Below are positions 8,514 to 18,207 of a DNA stretch of 64,000 nt, one piece after another. Position 1 is the first letter of the stretch. Each line of letters begins with the position of its first letter. The notes below the pieces were generated by a model. It saw only the letters and a list, made by a program, of their open reading frames with translations, was not told the DNA's origin and did not search any database. Source of the DNA: Arthrobacter castelli DSM 16402. Lineage in GTDB: Bacteria > Actinomycetota > Actinomycetes > Actinomycetales > Micrococcaceae. Made by a program: the position numbers and the translations under genes. The DNA lies in NCBI RefSeq assembly GCF_000430705.1, contig NZ_AUMN01000008.1, positions 1 to 64,000 of the forward strand, written 5' to 3'.

Positions 8514-10082
8514 ATGAACGCAGCAAGCGCTACGAACAACAATTCTAAGCCACAACGGGCACAGCGGCAGCAGCAGCGGCCCGAGGACGAGCGGCTGCCC
8601 GTAGGCAAAACGTTCGCCTATGGACTGCAGCATGTCCTGACCATGTATGGCGGCATCATCGCTCCGCCGCTGATTATCGGTTCCGCGGCGGGAATGGGAT
8701 CAGCCGAGCTCGGCGTGCTGATTGCCTCATGCCTCTTCGTCGGGGGCGTGGCAACTGTCCTGCAAACCGTGGGGATCAAGTTCTTCGGCTGCCAGCTTCC
8801 GCTGGTGCAGGGGACATCCTTCGCCACCGTTGCCACCATGCTGGCCATCGTCCAAGGCGACGGCGGTATCCGGGCGGTGTTCGGAGCGGTACTTGGCGCC
8901 GCCGTCATCGGCCTGGCGATCGCCCCGTTCTTCGCCAAGATCGTCCGCTTCTTCCCTCCGGTGGTGACCGGCGTCGTCATCACCACGATTGGCTTGACCC
9001 TGATGCCGGTGGCGGCCGACTGGGCGATGGGCGGCGATGCCGAGGCCGACGGCTACGGGAGCATGGCCAACATCGGCCTTGCCGCCATTACGCTGGCCAT
9101 TGTGCTGCTGCTGAGCAAAGTCGGCAACGCGGCCATTTCGCGACTGTCCATCCTGATCGCACTGGTGCTCGGCACATTGATCGCCGTCGCGTTGGGTATG
9201 GCGGACTTCTCCGACGTGCCGGAGGGCCCGATCTTCGCATTCCCGCAGCCCTTCGCCTTTGGTTTTCCGGTCTTCGATGTCGCCGGCATCATTTCGATGA
9301 CCATTGTGATGCTGGTGATCCTGACGGAGACGACGGCGGACATCCTCGCCGTGGGCGAGATCGCCGGCACTAAGGTCAACTCCCGCCGGATTGCCAACGG
9401 CCTCCGCGCCGACATGCTTTCCAGCGCGATCGCCCCGATCTTCAACACCTTCTCCCAGAGCGCCTTTGCCCAGAACGTGGGCCTGGTGGCCATCACCGGA
9501 ATCAAGAGCCGCTTCGTGGTCACCGCCGGTGGGCTCATCCTGGTGACGCTGGGTCTGCTTCCGGTCCTCGGCCGGGTCGTGGCGGCCGTGCCGATGCCGG
9601 TGCTTGGCGGTGCGGGGGTGGTGCTGTTCGGCACGGTGGCTGCCAGCGGTATCCGCACGTTGTCCAAGGTTCAGTACAAGGACAATATGAACCTGATCAT
9701 CGTCGCTGCGTCGCTGGGTTTTGGCCTGATTCCGGTCGTGGCCCCGGCTTTCTACGATTCCTTCCCGGCCTGGTTCTCCACCATCTTCCACTCCGGCATC
9801 AGCTCGGCGGCGGTGATGGCGGTGCTGCTGAATCTGCTGTTCAACCACCTGAAGAGGGGCAACAGCAAGGACTCATCGGTGTTTGTGGCCAGTCCGGAGC
9901 GGGTGGTCCTCGATGCGGAACTGAAGTGCCTGAAGGAAGGCGACCGGTTCGAGGATGGAAAGCTGATCGACTGCGACGGCGTCGAGGTCCCGATTGTCAG
10001 CGCGGAAGAAGCCAAATCGGAACCGGTCGGGACTGTTCAGGAAGAGCCCGGGCGTGCACGGGGCCGGGAACCGGCCCGGTAA
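8514..10082 (+). CDS. NCS2-family urate/xanthine permease
   Basis: A 522-residue transporter of the nucleobase:cation symporter-2 family, expected to import urate or xanthine across the cytoplasmic membrane. ATG 8514 has GGAGG seven bases upstream; an in-frame ATG at 8454 lacks this. Features include TFAYGLQHVLTMYGGIIAPP, the motif AFAQNVGLVAITGIKSR (the QN-G-T type signature), LTETTADILAVGEI with the conserved Glu, and about 12-14 hydrophobic segments. The hydrophilic C-terminal tail (about 60 residues) is rich in Glu and Lys. Uricase-operon context favours urate. Confidence 0.92.
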   Translation: MNAASATNNNSKPQRAQRQQQRPEDERLPVGKTFAYGLQHVLTMYGGIIAPPLIIGSAAGMGSAELGVLIASCLFVGGVATVLQTVGIKFFGCQLPLVQGTSFATVATMLAIVQGDGGIRAVFGAVLGAAVIGLAIAPFFAKIVRFFPPVVTGVVITTIGLTLMPVAADWAMGGDAEADGYGSMANIGLAAITLAIVLLLSKVGNAAISRLSILIALVLGTLIAVALGMADFSDVPEGPIFAFPQPFAFGFPVFDVAGIISMTIVMLVILTETTADILAVGEIAGTKVNSRRIANGLRADMLSSAIAPIFNTFSQSAFAQNVGLVAITGIKSRFVVTAGGLILVTLGLLPVLGRVVAAVPMPVLGGAGVVLFGTVAASGIRTLSKVQYKDNMNLIIVAASLGFGLIPVVAPAFYDSFPAWFSTIFHSGISSAAVMAVLLNLLFNHLKRGNSKDSSVFVASPERVVLDAELKCLKEGDRFEDGKLIDCDGVEVPIVSAEEAKSEPVGTVQEEPGRARGREPAR

Positions 10083-10135
10083 ACGCTCCGGATGGAGCCC
10101 GGCCTCGGATGCGCCCCGGCCGAGGACCTCCGAGC

Positions 10136-10292
10136 GAGAATGCTCCGCTTTGGGACAATTTGCCGCCGGCGCCGGTGGCAGGATGTCCCAAAGCGGAGCA
10201 TTCTCCGCCCTCGTGGCCCGGAGGATGTCCATCTGCTGCGTTTCGGGACTTTGTATCCAGCGCGCCGTGGATGACAAGTCCCCGTTGGAAGC
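10136..10292 (+). repeat. Composite palindromic intergenic repeat, copy 1
   Basis: Module 1 is a perfect 22-bp inverted repeat (10136-10157 and 10184-10205) around an inner GC-rich near-palindrome (GCCGCCGGCGCCGGTGGC). After 29 bases, module 2 (10235-10292, 58 bp) follows. Both modules recur, in reverse orientation, at 36883-37036. The element lies between convergent genes (permease and mannosidase), so it may also act as a two-way terminator. No ORF or transposase is associated. Confidence 0.85.
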
Positions 10293-10325
10293 GGACAGGG
10301 CAGTCACCATTCTGCGCCGCGCCTA

Positions 10326-13300
10326 TCAGGGGCGCGGGCCCGCGTGGTGGAACCGGAGGGTGACCAGCTGGAACGGCCGCAACCGCAATGTCAGGGTTTC
10401 CGCCTCCAACCAATCGGCGTCGATGGTGCGTTCCAGCAGGTCCGTGGCGGACACGGAGCCGTAGTCGAAATTGGGGGAGACCATCGCTTCGGCGCGGCCG
10501 CCGTGCGCTTCGTACAACCGGACGACGACGTCGCCGCTGCGGTCTTCGGCGAGCTTCACCGCTTCGACCACGACGGCAAGATTATCCACGTGGATAAGCG
10601 GTTCCAGCCCGGGCGGGTCCAGCTCGGGCGCTCCGACATTCGATATCTGGCGCAGCGGAAGGTTGAGCCTGTAGCCGTCGCTAATCGCGTCCGCAATACC
10701 TGCCGCGGGCCGCACCGAGAACCGGAAGTGGTGCAGGCCCTGGTCTGATCCCGGATCCGGAAAGAGCGGGGCACGCAGCAGGGACAGACGCACGGTGGTG
10801 CAGGTGCCGCCGTCGTGCGCATCCCGGCTGATGTCGTAACCATAGGTGGAATCATTCGCCACGGCCACTCCGAATCCCGGTTCAGTCACGTGCACCCAGC
10901 GGTGCGCGACCGTTTCAAAGCGGGCCTCATCCCAGGACGTGTTCGCGTGAGTGGGCCGGTGGATGTGCCCGAACTGGATCTCCGACGTGGCCCGGTCCGC
11001 ATGGACATCGAGCGGGAACGCCAGTTTCAGCATCTTCTGCCGCTCGTGCCAGTCCACGTCCACGGAGAGGTCGACGGCGGATCCGTCCGGGCTGAGGCCA
11101 ATCCATTCGGTGAAGCTGGAGCTACCGAAGGACCGTTCGATACGCAGTCGCTGCCCTTCCTGGACCACTGAACACTGTCCGCTGAGGTCCCGGACGTTGA
11201 ACTTGTAGTGTGCGTCGATGTCCCAGGCGTCCCACTGGTTGGGGGTGTCGCGGAACAATTGGAACAGGTTTCCGGGCTGGCCGGCAGGTATGGTTTCCCG
11301 GCCCGTGACCCGGTCGATGAGGGAGGTGAACTGCCCTGCGTCATTGATAGTCAGGCTGAGTTTTGCACTTGAAAGCTGCCACCCGTCATCGGTCCGGGCC
11401 AAGGTGTTGTTTGCAAAGTCGGGGTGGCCGGCGCCCATGGCCGGAACGCCGTCGAGCATGTACGGGCCGGCGTTCAGCATGGCGGCTCCGGTTCCGGATC
11501 CGAGCACAGCGCGGACTGACCGTTCGATGATGGTCTCAAGCCGGGCTGCGACGTCGGCGTAGTTCCGCTCCGCCTCCTGATGGACCCAGGCGATCGATGT
11601 CCCGGGCAGGATGTCGTGGAATTGCTGCAGTAGCACGGTCTGCCAGGTGCGCTCCAGTTCCGCATACGGGTACTCGGCCCCGCACCGCACGGCCGCCGTC
11701 GTCGCCCATAATTCCGCCTCCCGCAGCAGGTGTTCGCTGCGCCGGTTGCCCCGCTTGGTCCTCGCCTGGCTGGTGTACGTGCCGCGGTGGAACTCGAGGT
11801 AGAGTTCGCCGGACCAGACCGGCGCCTGCGGGTATTCGGCCTCGGCGGTGGAGAAGAACCGTTGAGGACTGGACAGTTCGACGGCGGGGGAGCCTTCCAG
11901 CGATCGGGTCCGGGCGGCCGCAGCCAGCATTTCCCGGGTCGGTCCGCCGCCGCCATCGCCCCAGCCGAAGGGCACCAGCGACGTGTTTGCGAAGCCCTTT
12001 TCGCGATACTGCCGTTGGGCCAGGGCCAGTTCGGCGCCGGACAGCTGCGCGTTGTAGGTGTCCACCGGCGGGAAATGGGTGAAGACCCGGGTGCCGTCGA
12101 TGCCTTCCCAGCGGAAGGTGTGATGCGGCATCACGTTGGTCTCGTTCCAGGAAATCTTCTGGGTCAGGAACCAGCGGGACCCGGCCGCGGCCACGATCTG
12201 CGGCAGCGCGGCCGAATAACCGAAGGAGTCCGGCAGCCACACGTCCAGCGGCTCGACACCGAAATTCTCCAGGAAGAACCGCTTGCCGTGCACGAACTGC
12301 CGCGCCAGCGCTTCGCCGCCGGGCAGGTTCGTGTCCGACTCGACCCACATGCCGCCGGCGGGGACGAACTGACCGGTCCGGACCTTTTCGGCGACCCGGG
12401 CGAAGATATCGGGATAGCACTCCTTCAGCCACGCATACTGCTGGGCGGACGACGCCGCGAAGACGAAGTCCGGATCGCTGTCCATCAGGTCGACCACATT
12501 GGAAAACGTGCGCGCCACCTTGCGGACCGTTTCGCGCACCGGCCAGAGCCAGGCGCTGTCGATATGGGCGTGCCCGACGGCGTGCATCCGGTGGCCGCTG
12601 GTGTATGCGGGGGAGGCGAGGACACCCGAGAGGCAGTCACGCCCGGCCGCAGCGGTTCCGGACACGTCGTCGGGATCCACCGCGTTGACCGCCCGCTCGA
12701 GTGCGCGCAGGATTTCGTGCCGGCGCGGCAGCTCCACCGGCAGCTCATGCATCAGCCCATTCAGGGTCCGGAAGTCCTGCACCAGGTCCCACACCGGCAC
12801 ATCAAGCAGGGCGATGTCCGCGCTGCGGAACGTGTACAGCGGGTCATTCCCCGCCGTGGCCTTGTCGCCCAGTGGCGTGGGCGCGAAGGAGAAATCCTTG
12901 ATCACGTCCGGGTTGGAGGCCGCCTCCAAAAAGAGTTCGAATGGCTCCCCGGGGCCGGCGTCGAGCGGAATCCACTGATTGCGCGGCTCCAGGGCTTTGA
13001 GGACCGTTCCGTCGGACCGGTACACCATGCCCTCTGCCTGGAAGCCCGGTGTGCCGGCGGTGAATCCCGGGTCCAGCACCACCTCAGGCCGGCTGCCGCC
13101 GCCGGCGTCGTTCCACTGCGGCACGGTGCCGGTGATTCTGAACCACACCGTGCCCCACGGAGCACCCCACGGTTCACCGGTCTTGAAGGGCCGGAAATCC
13201 TGCCCGGATGCCTCCGCGAACGGCACCGGTTCGCCCGGGCAGTCCCAGGCGGCCAACGTCAGCGGCTGCGGATCCCGCCAGATGTTCGGGGCGAGACGCT

Positions 13301-13352
13301 CGGCCATGAAACGGTCGATCCGGGCTTCGACCAGGTTCCGATTGTCATGCAT
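10326..13352 (-). CDS. Alpha-mannosidase, glycoside hydrolase family 38
   Basis: A 1008-residue GH38 enzyme, the usual length. The catalytic domain shows HAVGHAHIDSAWLWP (zinc-binding HxD), GGMWVESDTNLPGGEAL, DVWLPDSFGYSAALPQI with the nucleophile Asp, and FGWGDGGGGPTREML. The C-terminal beta domains follow from about residue 640. There is no signal peptide, so it is probably cytoplasmic and acts on imported mannosides. It is divergent from a TetR gene, but the TetR operator lies beside the TetR start and not clearly in this promoter. Confidence 0.95.
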   Translation of the reverse strand: MHDNRNLVEARIDRFMAERLAPNIWRDPQPLTLAAWDCPGEPVPFAEASGQDFRPFKTGEPWGAPWGTVWFRITGTVPQWNDAGGGSRPEVVLDPGFTAGTPGFQAEGMVYRSDGTVLKALEPRNQWIPLDAGPGEPFELFLEAASNPDVIKDFSFAPTPLGDKATAGNDPLYTFRSADIALLDVPVWDLVQDFRTLNGLMHELPVELPRRHEILRALERAVNAVDPDDVSGTAAAGRDCLSGVLASPAYTSGHRMHAVGHAHIDSAWLWPVRETVRKVARTFSNVVDLMDSDPDFVFAASSAQQYAWLKECYPDIFARVAEKVRTGQFVPAGGMWVESDTNLPGGEALARQFVHGKRFFLENFGVEPLDVWLPDSFGYSAALPQIVAAAGSRWFLTQKISWNETNVMPHHTFRWEGIDGTRVFTHFPPVDTYNAQLSGAELALAQRQYREKGFANTSLVPFGWGDGGGGPTREMLAAAARTRSLEGSPAVELSSPQRFFSTAEAEYPQAPVWSGELYLEFHRGTYTSQARTKRGNRRSEHLLREAELWATTAAVRCGAEYPYAELERTWQTVLLQQFHDILPGTSIAWVHQEAERNYADVAARLETIIERSVRAVLGSGTGAAMLNAGPYMLDGVPAMGAGHPDFANNTLARTDDGWQLSSAKLSLTINDAGQFTSLIDRVTGRETIPAGQPGNLFQLFRDTPNQWDAWDIDAHYKFNVRDLSGQCSVVQEGQRLRIERSFGSSSFTEWIGLSPDGSAVDLSVDVDWHERQKMLKLAFPLDVHADRATSEIQFGHIHRPTHANTSWDEARFETVAHRWVHVTEPGFGVAVANDSTYGYDISRDAHDGGTCTTVRLSLLRAPLFPDPGSDQGLHHFRFSVRPAAGIADAISDGYRLNLPLRQISNVGAPELDPPGLEPLIHVDNLAVVVEAVKLAEDRSGDVVVRLYEAHGGRAEAMVSPNFDYGSVSATDLLERTIDADWLEAETLTLRLRPFQLVTLRFHHAGPRP

Positions 13353-13435
13353 GGTTATCCCTTCATCGCCCCGCCCGGGCGACTGGACTTTCCTGCATCA
13401 TACGCAGAGGTCGGAAAATCATAGCCAAACAGAGT

Positions 13436-13450
13436 TGTTAGTGACTAACA
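13436..13450. promoter_or_regulatory. TetR operator palindrome
   Basis: TGTTAGTGACTAACA is a perfect 15-bp palindrome (centre 13443), eight bases before the TetR start codon. It is the expected type of site for autoregulation of this TetR-ABC operon. Confidence 0.65.
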
Positions 13451-13457
13451 TATTGGC

Positions 13458-14051
13458 ATGAGCAAGTCCCGCCGCACCCGGGCAACAATACAGTCAGCCG
13501 CCCTCGATCTGTTTCTGGAAGAGGGGTATAACGCCACCACGGTGGAACGCATTTCGGTCGCTGCCGGGGTCTCCCACATGACCTTCTTCCGCTACTTCCG
13601 GTCCAAGGACGGCGTCCTGCTCGACGATCCCTACGACCCTGCCATCGGCGCCGCAGTGGAAGAACAACCAGGGGAGATGGTTCCGCTCGAAAGGGCATGT
13701 CGGGGCATCCTTTCGGCCTGGTCCGACGTCGCCGAAGAAGATCTGGGCGACGTGCGCAAGCGGATGAGCATTGCCGTCGGGCATCCGCAATTGCGGGCGC
13801 GGATGTGGGAAAACAACCTGGCAACGCAGCACGTGATCGCCGAAGCCTTGCGGACCACCGGCGTGGCACGGCTGGAGGCTGAGGTTGCCGCGGGCGCGTG
13901 TATGGGAGCGCTGTTGGTGGCCCTCATTGATTGGGCAACGGCCGGCGAAGGCGGGATAGGGGAGCGGATTCAGCTTGCCATGTCCCAGCTGATCCCGGAT
14001 TCCGACGTCAGCGGCCGGGTCACCCGCGGAATCGCGCAGGAGCTGCCATGA
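13458..14051 (+). CDS. TetR-family regulator of the downstream ABC exporter
   Basis: A 197-residue TetR protein. The N-terminal helix-turn-helix is clear (TIQSAALDLFLEEGYNATTV, then VSHMTFFRYFRSKDGVLLDD). The C-terminal ligand-binding domain resembles the fatty-acyl/drug-sensing TetR type. The stop overlaps the start of the ABC ATPase gene (ATGA), so the regulator, ATPase and permease form one operon. A palindrome directly before the gene suggests self-repression relieved by an exported compound. Confidence 0.92.
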   Translation: MSKSRRTRATIQSAALDLFLEEGYNATTVERISVAAGVSHMTFFRYFRSKDGVLLDDPYDPAIGAAVEEQPGEMVPLERACRGILSAWSDVAEEDLGDVRKRMSIAVGHPQLRARMWENNLATQHVIAEALRTTGVARLEAEVAAGACMGALLVALIDWATAGEGGIGERIQLAMSQLIPDSDVSGRVTRGIAQELP

Positions 14052-14782
14052 ACCCGGCAGCGGATCCAGTGGTGCAATGCATCAACGTGGGCAAGCACTT
14101 CGGATCTATTCCTGTCCTGGAAGACATCAACCTGGACGTCCTCGGCGGCAAAATCCACGCCTTGGTGGGTCTGAACGGGGCGGGAAAGACCACGCTCATG
14201 CGGCTGCTGCTGGGAATGAGCGGTGCTGACCAGGGCAGTGTCAGCATCGATGGCCGGGACCCCCGCACGATGCCGGCTCGTCACTGGAGCAATACCGGTC
14301 ATCTGGTGGACGCGCCGCTGGCCTACCCGGAACTGACAGTCATGCAGAACCTGCAGTTGGCGGCCCGGTTGGCAGGGCATCCGCGCCGGGAAGCGAACGC
14401 CGCCTCCCGCGAACTGGCCGGCGCCCTGGCACTGACGCAGTGGGCTGCGACGCCTGCCCGGAGACTCTCCTCGGGCAACCGGCAACGCCTTGGCCTGGCG
14501 GCTGCACTGATCGGCCGGCCCCGGCTTCTCATCCTGGACGAGCCCACTACTGCGCTTGACCCCGCGGGCGTGATGCTTGTGCGCAAGCTGCTGCTGCATC
14601 GGGTGCGCGCAGAGGGGGCGGCCGTCTTCGTGTCGAGCCATCATCTCGATGAAGTGGCAAGATTGGCGGACCGGATCAGCATCATGAATGGTGGACGTTT
14701 GATTGGCACCTTGGACCCGTCGGCCACGGACCTTGAGAGGCAGTTCTTCAATGCCGTATACGCCGATCAGGTACGGCAATGA
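14048..14782 (+). CDS. ABC exporter ATP-binding protein
   Basis: A 244-residue ATPase of the ABC-2 exporter type. ATG 14048 overlaps the TetR stop; the frame is open upstream but homology begins here. Walker A is GLNGAGKTTL, the signature is the variant LSSGNRQRLGLA, Walker B is LLILDEPTTALDP, and the switch His is in SSHHLDE. The short length matches ATPases that pair with a separate permease. The permease gene overlaps its stop by four bases. Confidence 0.93.
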   Translation: MNPAADPVVQCINVGKHFGSIPVLEDINLDVLGGKIHALVGLNGAGKTTLMRLLLGMSGADQGSVSIDGRDPRTMPARHWSNTGHLVDAPLAYPELTVMQNLQLAARLAGHPRREANAASRELAGALALTQWAATPARRLSSGNRQRLGLAAALIGRPRLLILDEPTTALDPAGVMLVRKLLLHRVRAEGAAVFVSSHHLDEVARLADRISIMNGGRLIGTLDPSATDLERQFFNAVYADQVRQ

Positions 14783-15561
14783 GCCCGTGGGAGCAGCTGC
14801 GCGCAGCCTTGGCGGTCGAATGGCTGAAGTTCCGCAACAGCCGTCCGGTGTGGGTCAGCTGCATCTTCCTGGTGCTTGGGGTGACCGGCATGTCGGTGCT
14901 GACGCTTGGCGCCATTGCCGGGAGCAACCCTCTGCTGGCCGCAAAGGCGCAGGCAATCGCAGGTCCGGGCGGCTGGGCCGGACTCTTTGCCGCGGCCAAC
15001 ACTATCGTCTCGGTTGGCGGACTGCTCGGATTCGGAGTGGTCGCCGGTTGGAGCTTTGGCCGTGAATTTACTGACCGGACCATCGCCGGCCTCTCGGCCC
15101 GCCCGGTATCACGGGTCGCGGTCGCTGCAGCCAAGCTGGTGATCCTGACGGTCTGGCCGGTATTCGTCGCGGCGCTGCTGGTCCCGGTGCTGCTCGCCGC
15201 GGGAGTCCTATTGGGGATGGGAGGGATCAACGCCGTGGTGCTGGCGATGGCGGGGAAGGCTGCGGTGATCACCGTTCTGTCGGGGCTGCTGGCCCTGCCC
15301 TGCGCGTGGGCGGCAATCCTGGGCCGCGGTTATCTCGCCGCAATCGGCACGATCATTGCCATCGTCCTCGCCGCGCAAATGGCTGTTATGGCGGGCGCCG
15401 GTGGTTGGTTCCCCTTTTCGACGCCGGGGCTGTGGGCGGCACGGATGGATGCCGGCGTCGGCCCCGTCATGACGGTGCAGTTGCTGCTGGTTCTGCCCCT
15501 TGCAGCGCTGGCGGCAGTGTTGACCTTGCGCTCATGGCAGAGGCTTGATCTGTCAAGATGA
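14779..15561 (+). CDS. ABC-2-type exporter permease
   Basis: A 260-residue membrane protein with six predicted membrane segments, coupled to the preceding ATPase by an ATGA overlap. It has the usual ABC-2 start (WLKFRNSRPVWVSCIFLVLG) and a conserved FGREFTDRTIAGLSARPVSR block between the second and third segments. The substrate cannot be told from sequence; drug, lipid or peptide export are all possible. Confidence 0.88.
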   Translation: MSPWEQLRAALAVEWLKFRNSRPVWVSCIFLVLGVTGMSVLTLGAIAGSNPLLAAKAQAIAGPGGWAGLFAAANTIVSVGGLLGFGVVAGWSFGREFTDRTIAGLSARPVSRVAVAAAKLVILTVWPVFVAALLVPVLLAAGVLLGMGGINAVVLAMAGKAAVITVLSGLLALPCAWAAILGRGYLAAIGTIIAIVLAAQMAVMAGAGGWFPFSTPGLWAARMDAGVGPVMTVQLLLVLPLAALAAVLTLRSWQRLDLSR

Positions 15562-15619
15562 CGACGACGGCAGGCGGCACACAGCCAGCCGCCCGCCGTC
15601 ATCGTGCTCGACTGCGTCG

Positions 15620-17275
15620 TTATGCCTCCAAATCGCGGTTCCGGAAGGCCAGCGTTCCGGCGGCGGTCAGCGCGATGGCCACCACGGACATCCACACCAG
15701 CGGCGCCGCCTCAAGCTCAGCCCCGGGAACCTGCGGGACCAGCCCGAACGGTTCGGCGTCGAGCACGGCCTCTGGAAGGTTGAGGACCGGCCCGTACAGG
15801 CCAATCAGGATGGACCCGACGAGGAGGATCCAGACCCACCAGACCCCGGCCCGGAGCACGCCATAGGCCAGCACGGCGAGGCCGGCAAAGCAAAGCACAA
15901 TCGGCCAGTAGGCCAGCGATGCAACCGTGAAGTCCCATGCCAGTGACATTTCACCGATTGAAGCACCCGCGCCGAGGCCGAGTCCAAAGCCGGAAACCAG
16001 CAGTAAGACAGCGGAGCTGACCGCGGTCACCGCAAACGTGCTCAGCAGCCAGTGCGGCCGGGTTATGTCGGTGGCCAGCACGGCGCCGGTTCGCCCTTCG
16101 GTTTCCTCCTTGCGCATCCGATTCACGGACACGACCGCGAAGACGGCAACGCCCATAGCGAAGAAGCCCAGGAACGACGCCATCGTCTGGCGCAACAGGT
16201 CCCCGCCGCTGCCGCCGCCAAAGACCTCGGCCAGCTGCGGCTGGGATTCGAAGCTGTCCACTATTCCTTGCCCCAGGGACCCGGTCAGCAGACCGGTGAG
16301 GAACAGTCCCACGGCCCAGCCAAGGATGCTTCCGCGTTCCATCCGCAGCGCCAGCCCGGCCGGATGCACCAGAGCCGGAGTCGCATTCGCCCGGCCCCGC
16401 TTCGCGGCCATCAGCCCGGCTCCGACGTCGCGCCTGCCGGCGAGCAGGAATGCAGCAACCAACAGGACGGCCGTCAGCGCGATGCACAACAGCAGCGGCC
16501 ACCAGCGCAGGTCCACGAACGCCCGCGTTTGCTGCGTCCATCCGATGGGGGAGAGCCAGGACAGGAAGCTTCCGCCGATCTCCTGTGCATCGCCAACACC
16601 GCGCAGCACATAGGCCAGCCCCAACACAGCCCCGGCCATTCCCGACGCGGCGCGGGCGTGCTCGCTCAGCTGGGCCGTCACCGCGGCGACGGCGCCGAAC
16701 ACCAGTCCGGCCAGCCCGACGCCGGCTCCGATGGCCAGCGAGTCGGCCACTGCCAGATCGTTGGCTATCAGCGCCGCCGACAGCAGCGCCCCCATGGCGA
16801 TGTTGGCCACGGCCAGCGTGATGAGGGCCGCGGTCAGTGGCGCGTGGCGGCCGACGACGTTTGCCCTGATCAACTCGGCGCGGCCCGTCTCCTCTTCATC
16901 CCGCGTATGGCGGGTGACCAGGAAAATGGACATCAGCGCCGAGGCCACGGCAAGCCAGCCGAGCAGTTCGTTGGAGACCATGGCGCCGAACGTGTAATTG
17001 TCCAGCCCGTATCCGGGACCGGCCATCATGGCTCCGGCCGGTTCTTTCATGATGGCCGCGCGCGTCTGCAGGGCCGCTGGATCCGGATAGGCGATGGGAA
17101 TCACCACCAGGAAGTAGCCGATTGTGCCGCCCAGCGCGATGGCCCACACCGGAATCTGTATCCGATCGCGGCGCAGAGCAAACCGCGCGAGTCGGCCGGT
17201 TCCCGTCAGGGACCCGCCGCCATCGGCCCGGTGGCTGCGATGGGCTCTCCGCGGCGCCGTCATCGTGGCGCTCAT
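15620..17275 (-). CDS. ABC exporter permease, polyketide-antibiotic type
   Basis: A 551-residue protein with about 12 membrane segments, like two ABC-2 permease halves joined. Conserved features are [36 protein letters not shown] between the first segments, and [20 protein letters not shown] in the second half. This double permease type is found with a DrrA-like ATPase in actinobacteria and is often annotated as an exporter of polyketide antibiotics. The start codon overlaps the ATPase stop by four bases. It is convergent with the 14779-15561 permease. Confidence 0.88.
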   Translation of the reverse strand: MSATMTAPRRAHRSHRADGGGSLTGTGRLARFALRRDRIQIPVWAIALGGTIGYFLVVIPIAYPDPAALQTRAAIMKEPAGAMMAGPGYGLDNYTFGAMVSNELLGWLAVASALMSIFLVTRHTRDEEETGRAELIRANVVGRHAPLTAALITLAVANIAMGALLSAALIANDLAVADSLAIGAGVGLAGLVFGAVAAVTAQLSEHARAASGMAGAVLGLAYVLRGVGDAQEIGGSFLSWLSPIGWTQQTRAFVDLRWWPLLLCIALTAVLLVAAFLLAGRRDVGAGLMAAKRGRANATPALVHPAGLALRMERGSILGWAVGLFLTGLLTGSLGQGIVDSFESQPQLAEVFGGGSGGDLLRQTMASFLGFFAMGVAVFAVVSVNRMRKEETEGRTGAVLATDITRPHWLLSTFAVTAVSSAVLLLVSGFGLGLGAGASIGEMSLAWDFTVASLAYWPIVLCFAGLAVLAYGVLRAGVWWVWILLVGSILIGLYGPVLNLPEAVLDAEPFGLVPQVPGAELEAAPLVWMSVVAIALTAAGTLAFRNRDLEA

Positions 17276-18186
17276 GATTGTTCACCTCCAGCGGGCACTG
17301 CGTCGGCGGAGCCGTACTGATGGACAAAGAGCTCCTCGAGCGTGGGCGGAGTGCTGATTAGTGAGCGGATGCCCAGTGGCAGCAGGTGTTCCATAGCGGT
17401 CGGCAGCGCATCGTCGTCGACGGTGAACATCACCCGGCCGTCGTCACGCCGCACATCGTGGACGCCGGACAGGCGCTCCACCGAGGTGGCGTCGCCGTCG
17501 CACACTACCGTGATGGACGTGCGGCGCAGGTGGCGCAACTCGGCGAGGGTGCCGCTTTGGACCGCGTGGCCCTGGCGGATGATTGTCACCTTGTCGCACA
17601 GCGTTTCGACCTCGGCCAGGATGTGGCTGGACAGCAGAACAGTACGCCCCGCCCGCTTGGCCTCGCCGATGCAGTCCTGGAAGACCAGCTCCATCAGCGG
17701 ATCCAGTCCCGACGTCGGCTCATCGAGGACCAGCAGTTCGACGTCGCTGGCCAGGGCCGCGATCAAGGCCACTTTCTGCCGGTTGCCCTTCGAATATGAG
17801 CGGGTCTTCTTGGTCGGGTCCAGGTCGAAACGCTCCAGCAGGTTCTGCTTGCGGGCCTTGTCGACGCCGCCGCGCAGGCTGGCGAAGTAATCGATCGCTT
17901 CCCCGCCGGTGATCTTGGGCCACAAATTCACGTCCCCGGGCACATAAGCCAGACGGCGGTGCAGGCCGACGGCCTTGGTCCACGGATCCTGGCCGAACAC
18001 CCTGACGGCGCCGGCGTCGGCGTGCAGCAGTCCCAGCAGCACACGAATTGTTGTCGATTTCCCTGCACCATTGGGGCCAAGGAAACCGTGGACCTCGCCT
18101 GGTTCCAGCCTCAGGTCCAGATCATCAAGGGCACGCACGGATCCGAACGACTTGCTCAGGTTGCGCACGTCAATAACAGCAGACAT
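17272..18186 (-). CDS. ABC exporter ATP-binding protein, DrrA-like
   Basis: A 304-residue ATPase; ATG 18186 has AAAGGTG upstream, and a start at 18204 would add six residues. Walker A is [16 protein letters not shown], the signature is [16 protein letters not shown], and Walker B is [15 protein letters not shown]. The C-terminal 80 residues form the DrrA-type accessory domain. It overlaps the 551-residue permease and is preceded by a TetR gene on the same strand, so the three form a drug-efflux operon. Confidence 0.93.
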   Translation of the reverse strand: MSAVIDVRNLSKSFGSVRALDDLDLRLEPGEVHGFLGPNGAGKSTTIRVLLGLLHADAGAVRVFGQDPWTKAVGLHRRLAYVPGDVNLWPKITGGEAIDYFASLRGGVDKARKQNLLERFDLDPTKKTRSYSKGNRQKVALIAALASDVELLVLDEPTSGLDPLMELVFQDCIGEAKRAGRTVLLSSHILAEVETLCDKVTIIRQGHAVQSGTLAELRHLRRTSITVVCDGDATSVERLSGVHDVRRDDGRVMFTVDDDALPTAMEHLLPLGIRSLISTPPTLEELFVHQYGSADAVPAGGEQS

Positions 18187-18207
18187 GGGAAACACCTTTT
18201 CCACGAT

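Noticed and set aside
8727-9848. 373-codon frame antisense to the NCS2 permease gene
   Set aside because: It is rich in His, Asp, Gln and Arg, as expected for the complement of a hydrophobic membrane-protein gene, and lacks start signals.
10136-10205. Simple intrinsic terminator
   Set aside because: The stem fits a terminator, but a second conserved module and a second genomic copy in reverse orientation show that it is part of a larger repeat. Termination may be only a secondary effect.
11730-13424. 564-codon open frame antisense to the GH38 mannosidase gene
   Set aside because: It mirrors the coding frame of a well-recognised family member, has Arg/Gly/Gln-rich low-complexity composition and no ribosome binding site. 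It is a product of high third-position GC.
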